From positions 1 to 64,000 of the forward strand of contig JADNRY010000045.1 in assembly GCA_015501585.1 (NCBI GenBank): a stretch of 64,000 nucleotides of DNA, read 5' to 3'. Each line of letters starts with the position of its first letter. Position 1 is the first letter of the stretch. Shown in pieces: positions 24,435 through 35,679 of this stretch. A program made the translations under genes and the position numbers. Origin of the DNA: Rhodocollybia butyracea. Lineage: Eukaryota > Basidiomycota > Agaricomycetes > Agaricales > Omphalotaceae. The notes beneath the pieces were generated by a model. The model searched no databases. It was given only the letters and a program-made list of their open reading frames with translations, and had not been told where the DNA came from.

Positions 24435-25640
24435 CTACTGAACCACGTTTACTCCTGCAGCTCTGATACATCCCAACTCTCTCTGGCAGAACATATGCCA
24501 GTCCTTCTCCACGTTCGGGATAGTCGTCAGGCTAGGGCATGTAGCACCCCTGCCATGACCGGGTCCTCCACATCTGAAGCACTTGCCACTGCAGACTGGC
24601 ATCGTTCCGGGTTGTAACGGGAGGATGGTTGTCTCTCTCAGCGGACTGGAATCATGTGCTGCTGCCCACTCTTGCAGATCTCTCTTCCACTTTTCCTTTC
24701 CTTCCGCCGTCGCAGGGTGCTATATCTTCGCCGCCAGCCCAGCCCTCAATCTTGCTTTCGCCTTCTCATCGAGCTCAGTCATTACTCGACGGACTCTGCC
24801 TGCACCAGGCACACCTCCTCTAGGCTTATTATAGGCTCTTATTGGTGAGGGAGATGGCGGAGTTCCGATCCTTGTGTTAGCAAATGTGTTAGCAAGCTTC
24901 GTTCATGGGGTTTCTGGTATAACCAATGGCTTTAGTCTGTCGATCTCGTGCTGGGCTTCCACCTTTACGACTGCTATGTGTACATCCTTTATTGCCATCA
25001 TGAATTTCTCCCAGTCGTCAAATTCATCTACCAGCTCTCTTTTCAACGTGTATGGTAGATTCTTGTACGTAGTGCTGATCAGCACCTTGGAGCTCTCGAT
25101 TTCGGCACCCTTTGCTAAGCGCAGCAACTTGTCAGCCCAGTACTTGTGGTATGGCTGGTTGGTTTCGATGTTCTTTGTCAAGAGTAGTTCGTGGGTAATC
25201 GTCTCCTCCTCAAGCAGCTCCAGGTATGTTTTCACGGACTTTTTCTCTTTTTTCTGAGAAGGAAATTTGGTGTCGAACAGTTTTTTGAAGTCGGTCCAGC
25301 TGCCACCTCGCTGGGCTGCTGTCAACGTTGTGTTGTACCATTCTGCTGCCCTTGAGTCTAGCTCAAGGTATGGCTCTATGTTCACTACCCAATCCGTTCA
25401 GGCAAACACCAGCTCCATCATTCGCGTTTCGTGATTCTGCAAAAATGTTGCGGGTTGGACAGGGTCATCTGGATCTCCCGAGAACCGTACTAGCATGATG
25501 TTCGACATCCTTGTTGGTTTTTTCTGAGTTGCTATTGTGCCTGTTTTGTGTGGCTCAGGTTTTTTCAGCTGTACCTGGGTTTCCTGGCCTTGTGGTTGTG
25601 TTGTGGTCTTTTTCACAGGTGAGTTCAACAGTGTCTCCAC
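24435..25640 (-). pseudogene. gypsy Gag with zinc knuckle (two stops)
   Basis: A single frame holds a retrotransposon Gag-type capsid (VNIEPYLELDSRAAEWYN, WTDFKKLFDTKFPS, YHKYWADKLLRLAKG), a basic linker, and a CCHC zinc knuckle CFRCGGPGHGRGATC, ending at the TAG at 24435-24437. It is broken by TGA at 25398-25400 (FA*TDW) and 24903-24905 (TP*TKL), both restored in sense by reading CGA. No ATG opens the frame upstream of 25640, so the original start is unclear. Pol follows in another frame. Confidence 0.85.
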
Positions 25641-25836
25641 CGGAACGTCATTTCCTATGTCTTTGAAGTCCTCTGATGGACTGTTTTCTGGTGTCCTGAA
25701 CCTTCTAACTGCAAAACGTCCACTGCTGTCACACGGTATTCCAGCCAGAGTATCCGTAAGTCCTGAGTCTTTTACTTTGTACCTGTTCTAATGTCTGGAC
25801 GTATAACGTTGGTTTGAATCACTCTCGTCACCAAGA

Positions 25837-25992
25837 TAGACTGGTTGAGACTATGATGTTGCGTGATACTCGAGGTGAATGTAGCTGATTGATTGTGTAC
25901 GTACGATACCTAATAGACTATCTACTGCCGTTGGCAAGCAAACCTAAACAATGATTAAGATAAGATAGCGCCTAGCGCTGTGCCCTACTCCA
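25837..25992 (-). repeat. 5' LTR of the gypsy element
   Basis: Intact 156-bp LTR, upstream of Gag in the element's orientation. It starts TGGAGTAGGG and ends CCAGTCTA on the minus strand, and matches the 3' LTR with two substitutions. Confidence 0.9.
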
Positions 25993-26745
25993 ACGTGGCT
26001 AGTCCACTGCCATTAGCGAAGTCGGTTCTACTTTGTTTGCCTTTCTCTTGTCGACCACCACCATCAGCACCACTCACCAGGTACAGGCACCAGACTAGCC
26101 ACCTCATCTCAATGCACAAAGTGAGTAGCAGTTGTTACTTATACTCGCTCCGTGGTCATTAGCTGACAAAATAATGTCAAGGGCAAGTCACAAGCAAGTC
26201 AAGACTAGAGGTCAGGAGACAGAAGCAATTGGCAAGGGTTTTAGGTAAGTATGTGCGACTCGTGAACAGCGTTAGGATGTCATATTCAGGTGCCCTCAAC
26301 TCTTAATTTGGCCAGAGTCCATGTTTGAACAAAGCATTGTATTTTGAAGTTCAAAACTGTTGTTTAATTCTGGTTTAAATCATGGTGTGATTCATTCGGC
26401 TTTCGTTTAGATCCATTGCTTGAATCTTCCAATTAAAATACTTGTTTAAATCTTTTACTTAAATCTCTTTGTTTAAATAAATATTGACGAACTGTAAGAA
26501 CTGTACAATCAGTGTGGAGCAGCGTAGTAGAGCAGAGCTATGGATTAAATACAGTCAGAGATGATTTAAACAAGTTTAAAATTACTTGGACATGACCGCC
26601 CATGATTAAAAAATATAGATCCGGATTCTTAATTTTTCCCCTACATCGCCTATGCATCATCTGTAATTATCTTGTTATCTTAATCATAAAAAATTTAGCA
26701 ATATCCTCAATGTTAGTTGGAGGTCATTTTGATTTTCCATTCCAC

Positions 26746-26833
26746 GGGGGTATAGCTCAGCTGGGAGAGCAGCAGACTGAAGCGCGCCTAAAAAGCATTC
26801 TGAAGGTCCCGCGTTCGATCCGCGGTACCCCCA
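26746..26833 (+). tRNA. tRNA-Phe (GAA) with intron
   Basis: GGGGGTA pairs with TACCCCC (7-bp acceptor stem), followed by discriminator A. The D arm is GCTC...GAGC and the T arm is CCGCG-TTCGATC-CGCGG. The anticodon loop reads CTGAAG, giving anticodon GAA at 26779-26781. A 15-nt intron, CGCGCCTAAAAAGCA (26783-26797), interrupts the arm one base 3' of the anticodon, the standard position for nuclear tRNA introns. The outermost anticodon-stem pair is a G-A mismatch. The internal box A (TAGCTCAG-TGG) and box B (GGTTCGATCC-like) promoters are present. Confidence 0.93.
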
Positions 26834-26851
26834 TTCCCTTCTGTGCTGTAG

Positions 26852-26857
26852 TTTTTT
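26852..26857 (+). terminator. Pol III terminator of t-Phe
   Basis: A run of six T lies 19 bp after the tRNA 3' end, the normal RNA polymerase III stop signal. Confidence 0.7.
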
Positions 26858-29140
26858 GTAGTTCAAGCTTTGCGCCTCGGCCACGTTCGAAAGCTCTCGT
26901 AGAGATCTCCCAGTCTGAGTTGGTGTTACCACCAGGACCTAGGTCGGTCTCTTATGACCCCTTAACTACACCATCAACGTCACGACTCAGTACTCATCAG
27001 ATACCTTACTCAAAGTTCGGGTCGAAGGATCCTTCCCGCCTGTGTTGAAGCGACCACTGCTAGCGACTTTGCAGAAGGCGAAAGAACTGGAAAAACCTGA
27101 ACCTTGCGTATGTACAGCTATAATACTGAATCACTCAAAAACTCAGCCGGCACGACGTGAGAAACTTCAGTCGAAAGTCGCTTTCCATCTGTGCCCCGCC
27201 GCATCTGCACGGCGCAGGATCATCATTCGAACCCAATTCCCACCCCTCCCCTTCCCCCGGCTCGTCTTTATCTACAGCGGTTGGCCCCTTCTGCCTGCTG
27301 CCATTTGTGCATGAAACTTACAGGCGGCATACGGATTTGATAAACCTCACCCACGTCTTTTCATATTCTCTCTTAGAAGGTTAGAATTTACAGCTTCTCT
27401 TGAAGTCGAATCCCACGATGAAAAAGACCTCGCCATCGATGTGCTCACTGCCCAAACTGTATGCCCCCAAAACCGAACTTTTTACTAAGGCTGAGCGCTG
27501 AGGCTGAGACGTGATACTAGTGTCGAGGAGATTACAATTTCCAACATCATTGTCGTATCATCTACGGTACGAAACCCCCCCTTTACGTTCAACTCGATAT
27601 AATGCAGACGAATTTGACAAGCTTGAAGCAGCGTGAAGCATCATGCATCAATATTCAATTGCAGAGTCTCTCGATTACCACTCCATAGGTTCACCAGTCA
27701 CCTTCCAGATAGGCCCCCGGCATTTCCTTATCCTAACCTACAATTCCCAACATACAGTGAACTCGAATTCAGTCGCAACAAAGTGGGCCGCGTTTTGGGG
27801 GCATACAGTTTGCGGCGATCTTCTCTTTTGATGATGATGTCTTTCTCTAATGGGGTGATCTCTTTTGATGATTTTGTATTATTCCTGTCTTTCTCTAACG
27901 ATTAATGAGACCCGACGAAACTCAGGAGGCTCTTTTCCTTGGGGAGGCTCCGATATCAATTCAATCCCAAAGTTTTATCTCCCCATATCTCCCCATACTA
28001 TCCCTTCGTATCTCATACTGTACATTTATTTGACACAAGTATCGCCGCAGGACCCACTCCCCTAAAACCCACGCGTTTTTACCAAACCCAAGTTCCGAAC
28101 CACTACTTACAATCCCGGAGCCGTCTCTTAGCCGGAGCGCTCCTCCTCCATCCTGGAACATCGACGGGGCCACGGCATGGGTTGGGGGCTTATCTCGCAT
28201 GGGGAACGTTATTCTCAGACTACTCTGGAGCGTGGCGAAATAACTCTCGACAACAAAGGACCGGACAGTGACCGGACATGTTCTATTCGGGACGCATAGT
28301 ATATGTAGTCACAGGGACTTCGCATTATCGCTTTTGACATTTTCATTACCGGTTGATTGAAAAACTATACAGTTTACAGAAGGCTATCTGAGATCTTTTT
28401 CTAGTTAAACTTGAAAGCTTGACTGCTCGAATTGTTGCATCCTGATCATAGTCCGAAAAAATCGCAAACGCCGAGAAATCTCCATCAGGGTTCTTCTGAG
28501 CTCGTACATCCGAGTCCCGCTGCGCATGCAGTCCTCGACTCCCGATAGAGCGGTAAGGTAGTTGGTAGTCGTTTCCGATTTTCGATCGTACAGTATGTTG
28601 AAGGCAAGGATACGCAGGATTTGTTCGGCATAGACAGTGGAGTCTTTGGGGTGTTGTGTGAATTGGAGCGTTGTAGGCCGATGGGATTTGTGATAAATTA
28701 TCAAGCCCCCATTTGTATGTGTCGCAGCTACTGCTACTGCGATTCGTCTTTAGCGCACTCAGCGTTCTAATAAAAGTCAACAACAACCGATGATTGGGAT
28801 TCAAGGGTATGCAAGTAACGTAGAGTAACTAAAAAAAAACCACTGGGCACATGGCTGGAAGAATAATAATCATCGAACAACGAGGACCGAGGTTGACATA
28901 TAATTTTGTGGAGTGAGACCGTAGGATGAAAAGAGCGGAAAGGTAGAAAACGACTGCGGTGACAGTCGAGATGTTGGATTAGATGGTACAGTAGTGAATA
29001 AAAGCCCAAAGTATAAAATGAAAAGGTGGAAAATTGGAGGGAACGGGAAACCAACTCGCACGTCAAATGATATCAGCGAATAAACTTCTCCACACTGCTC
29101 TCTTTGCGAATGATGGAAATGATGCTACGATGTACGATGT
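26858..29140. other. Gene-poor stretch
   Basis: Open frames on both strands overlap without splice logic. One on minus at 28405-28704 (RILAFNILYDRKSETT...) is the least random-looking but matches nothing I know. A perfect 20-bp inverted repeat is listed separately. No RNA gene was seen after the tRNA. Confidence 0.35.
27454..27811. repeat. 20-bp perfect inverted repeat, 318-bp spacer
   Basis: AAACTGTATGCCCCCAAAAC at 27454-27473 is repeated as its exact reverse complement at 27792-27811. Flanking bases match only partly and no target duplication is evident. It could be a small TIR element or a structural repeat. Confidence 0.6.
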
Positions 29141-29145
29141 ACTCC

Positions 29146-30161
29146 TCAGTCATGCTTGAACACACCGAGAGGAAGTGCCACGACCGCCGCTCTCTCCGCG
29201 GCCAAAAGTTCACTCAGGCCAACATAGTATGCGATGAGTGCAGTGACGATACCCAAAGCTCCTCCGGCCTTCTGCAAGCTGACACCCATTGAAGCCGAGG
29301 ATGGCGTGACGAACATGCCTGCTCCGAGCAACATGAAAGTCATAGTAAGGAAGAAGAAAAGAGCGATGAATCCGATGGTTTTGCGCAGAGAGGCGATACT
29401 TTAAGGAACGTGAGATCCTGGAATTGATTTAAGTGCAACAAAAATAGACTTACAATAATAGGAAGGTGACCGTCATCCATATCATCAAGTAGATCCCGAC
29501 TGCACTGGCGAACTCGTCCATGTTTCCATCATAGGAGGCGATAATGCCAGAGCCGGGAATGAAGATCGTAGCGTAGGAGAGCCAGAAGCAACCATAGGAC
29601 GAGAATGCTAGAAGAAAAACAAGTTAGTTTCAGCGTTTGAGGGGAGATCGCGGAGCGGGAAGAAGGGGGATTGTCCGATGCCAAACGCCATTCATGGACC
29701 AATGAAAGGCGAGGTAAAATAAATGAAGTTGCTCTCACCCGTTGCTCCAAAAGTATTGCCTGAAGAAAAAGGAATCAGAATTGGATCAAAGAGAGAAAGA
29801 ACCAACGCGTACCTTTAGGGAACTCCCACATTCCAGCCAACAATTGCCCAAGACCGCCACAGAACAAAGCCATACCGACGACGACATTCGGTGTGGTTAT
29901 ACCGCGAGCAACAACGTTGTAGAGAGAAAGAATAAGCGTTGTCGACGCGAAAGAAAACAAACCGCTGTTGTTGATGAATGAGCGAGACGATTTTTCGAAA
30001 AGGCGAGGAACTTACAGGGATCCTGGGTTTGCGATCCTATTCTTGACTGGGGAAGTAGGTGAATTCCTGAACGCAGAGCCTTCGTCGTAGACACCAGTTT
30101 GGTTGTGGGTGTGGTTGACGCCAGAGGCAGTAGCAGAAGTTCCTTTTTCCAAGTCGGCCAT
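29146..30161 (-). CDS. GPR1/FUN34/YaaH-family acetate transporter
   Basis: Five exons (30016-30161, 29813-29964, 29739-29759, 29454-29607, 29146-29398) join in phase to 241 aa; the third is a 21-nt microexon. The ATG lies in a strong context (CCACCATGG). After a hydrophilic N-terminus comes the family signature NPGSLGLFSFA (usual NPxPLGL, here Ser for Pro), then about six membrane helices, including TTLILSLYNVVARG, GMALFCGGLGQLLAGMWEF, GCFWLSYATIFIPGSGI, YLMIWMTVTFLL, IGFIALFFFLTMTFMLLGAG and ALGIVTALIAYYVGLSELL. Family members (yeast Ady2, Aspergillus AcpA) import acetate or related monocarboxylates across the plasma membrane. Length is usual and no lesion was seen. Confidence 0.92.
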
Positions 30162-33100
30162 GGTGGTACAGGAAGAAGCGTTAGGTTGGATTTCAACCCG
30201 CTTGAGGCCCGCTCTTAAATGATTTTACCCCGTATGCCCCAGTTTCGTAATGATGCCATATTATCAACTAATATTCAAATACATAATTCTATTTCCATTC
30301 AATTACAACTGCTTGTTTGCCGATGTTTTCGTCACAAAATTCACAATTCAACCGAAAAAAAAAAAGCTCAACTCAGTAGATGACAAGCTTTTGACAAGCT
30401 CAAAATTTTGGGCCGATGTCGGAGATGCGTATCCCTCCTTATACCAGAACACGTATTAGTCGTAGGACCAACTCGGAGCCTCCGTCTGTCAATTTCTTCT
30501 TGAGCGGAGTGGTACACATATTTAATTCAGACAACGAAACTCCTTCACGACGGAACTCATGAGCGCCCGCATTAATATTTAATTCGATTTTTGTGACATT
30601 TAGACCCGCGGGTGCATCGTTCACGTCCAATTATCAGAACGGCGGAAAGGGGGGTTTCAGAGCCACTCCCTGCGTGGGTTAACACGGGTGACAGAAAATG
30701 ATGTTCCAAAAAACCGACTGAATACTTACGGTTCTCAATGCGCAAATCCCAAAAAAAAAAACCCATGACATGAACAGATAAGTAGATCTGACTGAGACAC
30801 CCAGATAGCCTCCGAGGCTTGAATATTTCCGCCCGGACCCCACTCCGATGATTATGGGGACTTGGGGAGAAACAATACTCAGCTTATACTGAATTGTGGG
30901 TATACGAGTCAACCCTTCCAACTGAACCTGCACAGAATTACTTCCACACAGCGGTTTCCCCTGCACAATGTATTTCCAAAAACACGACGCCGCGCCCCCA
31001 GCGCACGACCTCGAGGGAACGGTAAGAATCTTCCCAGAAAGGAGTTTTTCACGAAGAAAACAAGTGCCAGAACCACCATCCTCGGAGTTCTTCACTTGAC
31101 CTGCCCTGCCAGGTTACTGGCAGTAATAATAGTTTAACTATTCATAGGTCGCAGCCGGGTAACCTTTCGAGTCTTTCGAGTAGTTCTCAGCTTTAGGTTC
31201 ACGGTCCCTCCGAGTCCGTCCGTTCCCGTCTTCCTTCAGATTCATGTTCCGGTGGGCGGTTTAATACCCAACGAACACGGTTAGTGTTGATGCATAAATA
31301 TGTAGGTACTACATAGATCCAGACATCAGAACAAAAGTAAATAAAGGCAAACCGTGGGTACCCACGAAGAGGCCACAATCCCGATCGATTCAACCCGCTA
31401 GTCTCTAGTTAGACTGACCCCGGATTAACAACCTGGATAAAGCATCGATTACAGCCTCATGGGTCAATACCTCAGTACCTAGTCCAAAGTTGAGTCGAAC
31501 GCTCGGGTTATGCCTGCAAGGACAGCGATCGAGGTGCTTGCTGGCGGCCGGTCCCCGCATTCTTGAAATTCCCGGATCCTGGATTTTAACTATTTGGAAG
31601 ACCCGGGGGAAACCATGTCGCCTCGAGGTATATTGTCTTCCAAGACAGCATCGGCTTGGTCTACTACGGTTATATGAAGATAATACCAACCCGATGAGAC
31701 ACTGGACAAGACCAGAGTCAGATGACTCGGTCCCGGGGTCCATAAAGCGTGACAGTCCTAAAAGAGCCTCAAAAGGAGCCTCAAGAAATTGGCATCCGAA
31801 TAACAGTCTTTTCTTCGATGTATCTAACGTATCTATACCAGGTATGCCATAACCGATAACTTGAACCCAGAGCCGGGGCCGCCCCACAAAAACAATGATC
31901 TTCGACCGTTTCCGACACATCCCCCCGAAATTTCTCAGCGGCTGAATCACCAGGACGTTCAAGCTGCGCGAGAAGCTATCAACTCGATCAATCGATGGTG
32001 CCAAATGAGAGGCGAGCGAGAATAAATGAAAAATTCATAATTATAAGCTTATTCGTATCACTCGACTGATCATTCGATTGAGCTTGGATAGTGCTTGGGT
32101 AGGCTTGGATAGTGGCACCGTGACGGTTCTCGGAACTCGGAAAATACTTCGAGTAAACTATTTACGATATGATATTGGACGCTGGTAAAGGTTCTGCTCA
32201 TGGCGTGCGCTTCAGAGTGAAGTGGGAGTGCGTCCCGGCCGTGCCGTCCATTCTATTTCCTATGGAGCCGATAGCACATGCTGCGACCTTTATGGCGCGC
32301 GGAGGGAAGTCCCAACTACTTAAAGAGGCTGGAACGCAACATTTCTTCCAAAAACGCTGAGAAGTCATATGGGTTTCCTATACATATCCTAGATAACCGA
32401 GCTTGTAACCGAGCAAGTTCGTCGAGTTCAATCTTTGATTACTAGAACCTAAAATTATCAAAGCGTGTAGCCTCCGCTCACCTGGGCTAAGGCTGATTGG
32501 TTGGTTGGTTTAACATCTGTCCCTACCGTTGCTGTACAAACTCACAACGGCTTCGACAGACGAAGGTAAGAAATAATGATACCATCGACCTAGATACCTA
32601 CAAAGATATGTAGCCGGGTAAACAGGACACAGAAGGGTACGTTACAGTAGAATAGTGTTAGTATGGAAGCTAGGCCAACCGGGTGTAGCATATAAGTAAA
32701 AACACGGGGGGTTATCAAACACCTCTCAATTCCTGTGTGCTATACTTAGATCTCCGTCGGGACCCACAATTCCCCCCGGCATATATGTTCAGCGCGTCGA
32801 AAATAAACCTGCCAACGAGTGGCAGTAGACGTTCGCCGACCAGGATGTCGCATGGGAGATCTTTCGTAGGTAACGACGTTCGAGCGTTCCTCGGTTTTGG
32901 CGACAGCCTACACGCCTTGTCCAGGAAGGTATGGGTATGACGGATTAGTGATAGCACGGAATTTCCTCCGCACGACCGGGGGAGTAGCAATCATCTTCCG
33001 TTTCCCTGTGACAGAAGCGGTAAAGCCGCCTCGGAATCGGACTGTTTTAGCCTTAATCTATCTCTTCCTCAATACTCCCCCGAACAATTCTTTACTACTG

Positions 33101-33530
33101 GCTAGAATTTGCGCATAATTTGTACTTGTACAGTTGCACTGATAGTTGTGAAATCATCGAGGCCATGTAAAGCAATGGATGGTTATGGTAAGATACTACC
33201 GAATATGTAAGTAGTAATCGGAGTGGAGGAGGAGGTAGCCTAACTGGCAAAAGTCCCTTTCAAGGAGACTAACGTCTTATGCTACACACCTTGCGCCTGC
33301 GTGTGCCATGGATGTACTACACAGCTCACACGAGCACGCGAAGCAAGTGTACTTCACATGAGCCAGACCGCCAGAGTACACTACCACTACTACTACCACA
33401 GTGGCGTCGGTACTTGATCGCGCAGGTTTTCAGTTTTGGTGTACGTAAATTATTTAAGGCGCTTAGGAGTGGCTCCTATTCCTGTTTCTCCATGCTCGAA
33501 CTAAAAGAATGAGAATTTCTAGCTTCCCTG
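30162..33530. other. No gene recognised
   Basis: Long overlapping frames at 31405-32004 (minus) and 31490-31852 (plus) have no motifs. A short block near 33037 (GGACTGTTTTAGCC then CTCTTCCTC and ATACTCCCC) recurs near 34300, marking a dispersed repeat. Nothing else is supportable. Confidence 0.35.
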
Positions 33531-34276
33531 AAATTAACTCCCTGGCCTGAACCCTCTGGCTGTATTGATCAGATATTTTTGGAGGCTTGGGGTTTCCTTG
33601 TCATTGGACGGCTTGCACCTTGGAGGCACAGCTCCATTATGCAAGACCTGGAACAGGCCACTGAAGAGCAAGTTCCTCTCGCTCGTTTACTACTTCCGTA
33701 GACACCCTAACTCTTTTTGACATCTAGAGTTATTAAATGCAGGCGGGAGCTTCAAGAATATGTTGATTATCGGCGCAAACGAGAGTCTGAGCGCTCGCGC
33801 TACTTCAGAATTTGGAAAAAGCTGCTTTGCCAAAAGTTGATTGACAAAGTTCGTTGGAATGATATTCCGGCCTATAAAAAATACAAAGCGCAATATGAAC
33901 ACTTTGAACATTGTTTCGGTGTGAGTCCTGGTTACTATTTCACCTTGTACACCGTTTTACTTGTACCAAATTCTAGCAATATTTGGGAATTTATTTTTTC
34001 AAGATGCCTCGGTGGGGGCTCCGACACCTAGGCTCGGATGATACTGCTACCGTTTATCAATGGAACATCCGTTCACATTTTGCTGCTCAATCGCGCTACT
34101 TTGCTCGTCGCTGGCCACCCATAACAAGAAATGGTCACTCTGTCACTTTTCCTTTGAATGGGGAACCACATACAGTTGTTACTCGCACTCCGCCACTACG
34201 ACGGCAAGATAAATATATTAACACTGACCGCGTGTACACCAATGATGACTGGCTCCCAAAGATCATCCTTCTCTTC
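33530..34276 (+). pseudogene. Fragment of an unrecognised fungal gene
   Basis: Three coding pieces line up: PWPEPSGCIDQIFLEAWGF ... EEQVPLARLLLP, then VIKCRRELQEYVDYRRKRES ... YKKYKAQYEHFEHCF, then after a GTGAGT...CAAG intron MPRWGLRHLGSDDTATVYQW ... RTPPLRRQDKYINTD. The style, with charged helices followed by a Pro/Arg-rich segment, suggests a real basidiomycete protein of unknown function. The first intron would be only ~30 nt, and no complete start or end was found, so I treat it as a remnant. Confidence 0.4.
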
Positions 34277-34932
34277 ATGACCCAGACCTAGAACCAGACT
34301 CGGACTGTTCTAGCCTTTACCTCCCTCTTCCTCCATACTCCCCTTGACCAGATATAATTTCGACGCAGAGCGACTCGGATGTAAACAATAAGTGTCACGG
34401 GCGAAACGTAGGTTTCCAGTGTCATGACTTGATGAGAGAGTGGTAGCACGTGCTGTGACATCACGCGATAAAGTGCCAAGTAGTCACTTCGTACTACTTA
34501 TTACATACTACTATCTATCTACAAAAAAAGTATGATCTAAAACGAACATCGAATATGTACAGAAAATCAAGTAGAAAGTATGGTAGCAATCCGATCTATT
34601 ATTAGGAAATTTGTCGAGTACTGGAAGACTATTAGAAAGCAAGTAGGAACCTAGAATCAAACACTTTATCAATCTTTCCGTAAGTCCTATCGAGCTTATC
34701 TTTATCCGACGGCTGTGTGCATGGGTGTATATTATCTGAGGTCCTGAGGTCTACAAAAGCTTTCTAATGGAGGAAAATCAGTGGATATCATGAGCAAACA
34801 AGTAGCCCATCTACCGCGATGGTTCTCTTCAATGTTATGAGTTTTGTATATGAATTCCGCCGAACGCTTCGTTCTTCACGGCCTAGAGAGATATGATACA
34901 GATACTTAAGAACAGGAGCAGAAAAGACCTAA

Positions 34933-35549
34933 TCAACGCATGTTGTTATAGAATGCCCTGTATTCACCTATCTTGACGCGAAGCGTTTGAACATCGCTAT
35001 CGTGATCTTCTCTAGCTGCAGCCGTCTTGAAATCCCTCAGATCCACTGCGGCGTCGATAGCTGGGAGGTAGAATTCGGATGCATCGACGAAAATAAGAAA
35101 CTCAGGCATGGCCCATCTTCGGTACAGCTCGAGTTCTTGAGCGGAAACTTCACCATTGTGAGGATAACGAGTTGCGATCTCGAAGGGTAAGCATCTTCAT
35201 TTTCTAGCAAACAGGATGCGAGCGAATACTTCATATATATGAGCCAACAGCCGATATATATGAGGACCAGAATGCACACGAGATGTAGAAGAAGCGCCGA
35301 AGTACCGTGAGTAACCTGAGTCGTAGTCTCGTAGGCCATGCGTCCTGAAAGACGGTAGTAGTAGATAGCGAGGACTAGGATGAGAGTAACCTGACTCGCT
35401 GCCAGCAAGGAGGATGACTTGAGCTGCAAGAATGAGACTGGCGAGCAATAGTTAAGTGCCGGATGCATGAGCGCAAAAGCGAAAGATACGGGGCCCAGGA
35501 ATATCAGAAGGCATCCGAGTGTTGAAGGATCCAACTCGATCGTCGACAT
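34933..35549 (-). pseudogene. Four-TM membrane protein, copy A (frame-shifting deletion)
   Basis: Matches copy B at 38134-38877 from LDPSTLGCLLIFLGPVSFAF through YIGCWLIYMKYSLASCL, then loses the segment that in copy B encodes the fourth helix and WFCEPS. It resumes in another frame (EIATRYPHNGEVSAQELELY) and runs to KIGEYRAFYNNMR and the stop at 34933. The deletion shifts the frame, so the protein would end early with an unrelated tail. Family function unknown. Confidence 0.75.
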
Positions 35550-35679
35550 GGTGGTGGTACAAGTTCAAGTAGTTTTCTGACCTTTGGCGATCCAACTGCT
35601 CTTATGTCAGCGCGTCAGTACAAAGCGTGACATGACGGAAAGCAAGTGAAGTGCCAGTGTGCACTGAAAAGAGAACCTT

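Larger units (their letters stand above)
20203..25992 (-). mobile_element. Ty3/gypsy LTR retrotransposon
   Basis: Near-identical 156-bp direct LTRs (TAGACTGG...CTACTCCA on plus) flank Gag, RT, RNase H and integrase coding regions on the minus strand in Ty3/gypsy order. ACGT occurs immediately outside both LTRs (20199-20202 and 25993-25996), a 4-bp target duplication. A candidate primer-binding site, TGGTGACGAGAG, lies just inside the 5' LTR, and a purine stretch AAGCGGGGGCA precedes the 3' LTR. The coding regions carry many stops and shifts, so it is not autonomous now. It sits inside the long-TIR element. Confidence 0.9.
19415..26624. mobile_element. Long-TIR (foldback-like) element hosting a gypsy insertion
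   Basis: The left end CCGGATCTATATTTTTTAAT at 19415 is repeated inverted at the right end, finishing 26624. The match continues through GGGCGGTCA-GTCCAAG with single mismatches. Further in, both arms are rich in TTTAAAC-type motifs and share inverted stretches such as the CTTTTCTCTTGTC region (left near 20040, right near 26045). Without the gypsy element it would be about 1.4 kb with arms near 600 bp. No transposase or clear target duplication was seen, so it is probably non-autonomous. Outer boundaries are taken from where the inverted match ends. Confidence 0.65.

Noticed and set aside
20923..24848. Plus-strand frames across the gypsy element
   Set aside because: Shadows of Gag-Pol, which is clearly on the minus strand.
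28346..28804. 152-aa minus-strand protein
   Set aside because: Overlapping frames compete, none has recognisable motifs, and no introns rationalise them.
30679..31095. 138-aa minus-strand open frame
   Set aside because: Composition and pattern look non-coding; no related domain recognised.
31405..32004. 199-aa minus-strand open frame with a 120-aa frame opposite
   Set aside because: No motifs, no splice or promoter support, and both strands are open over the same DNA.
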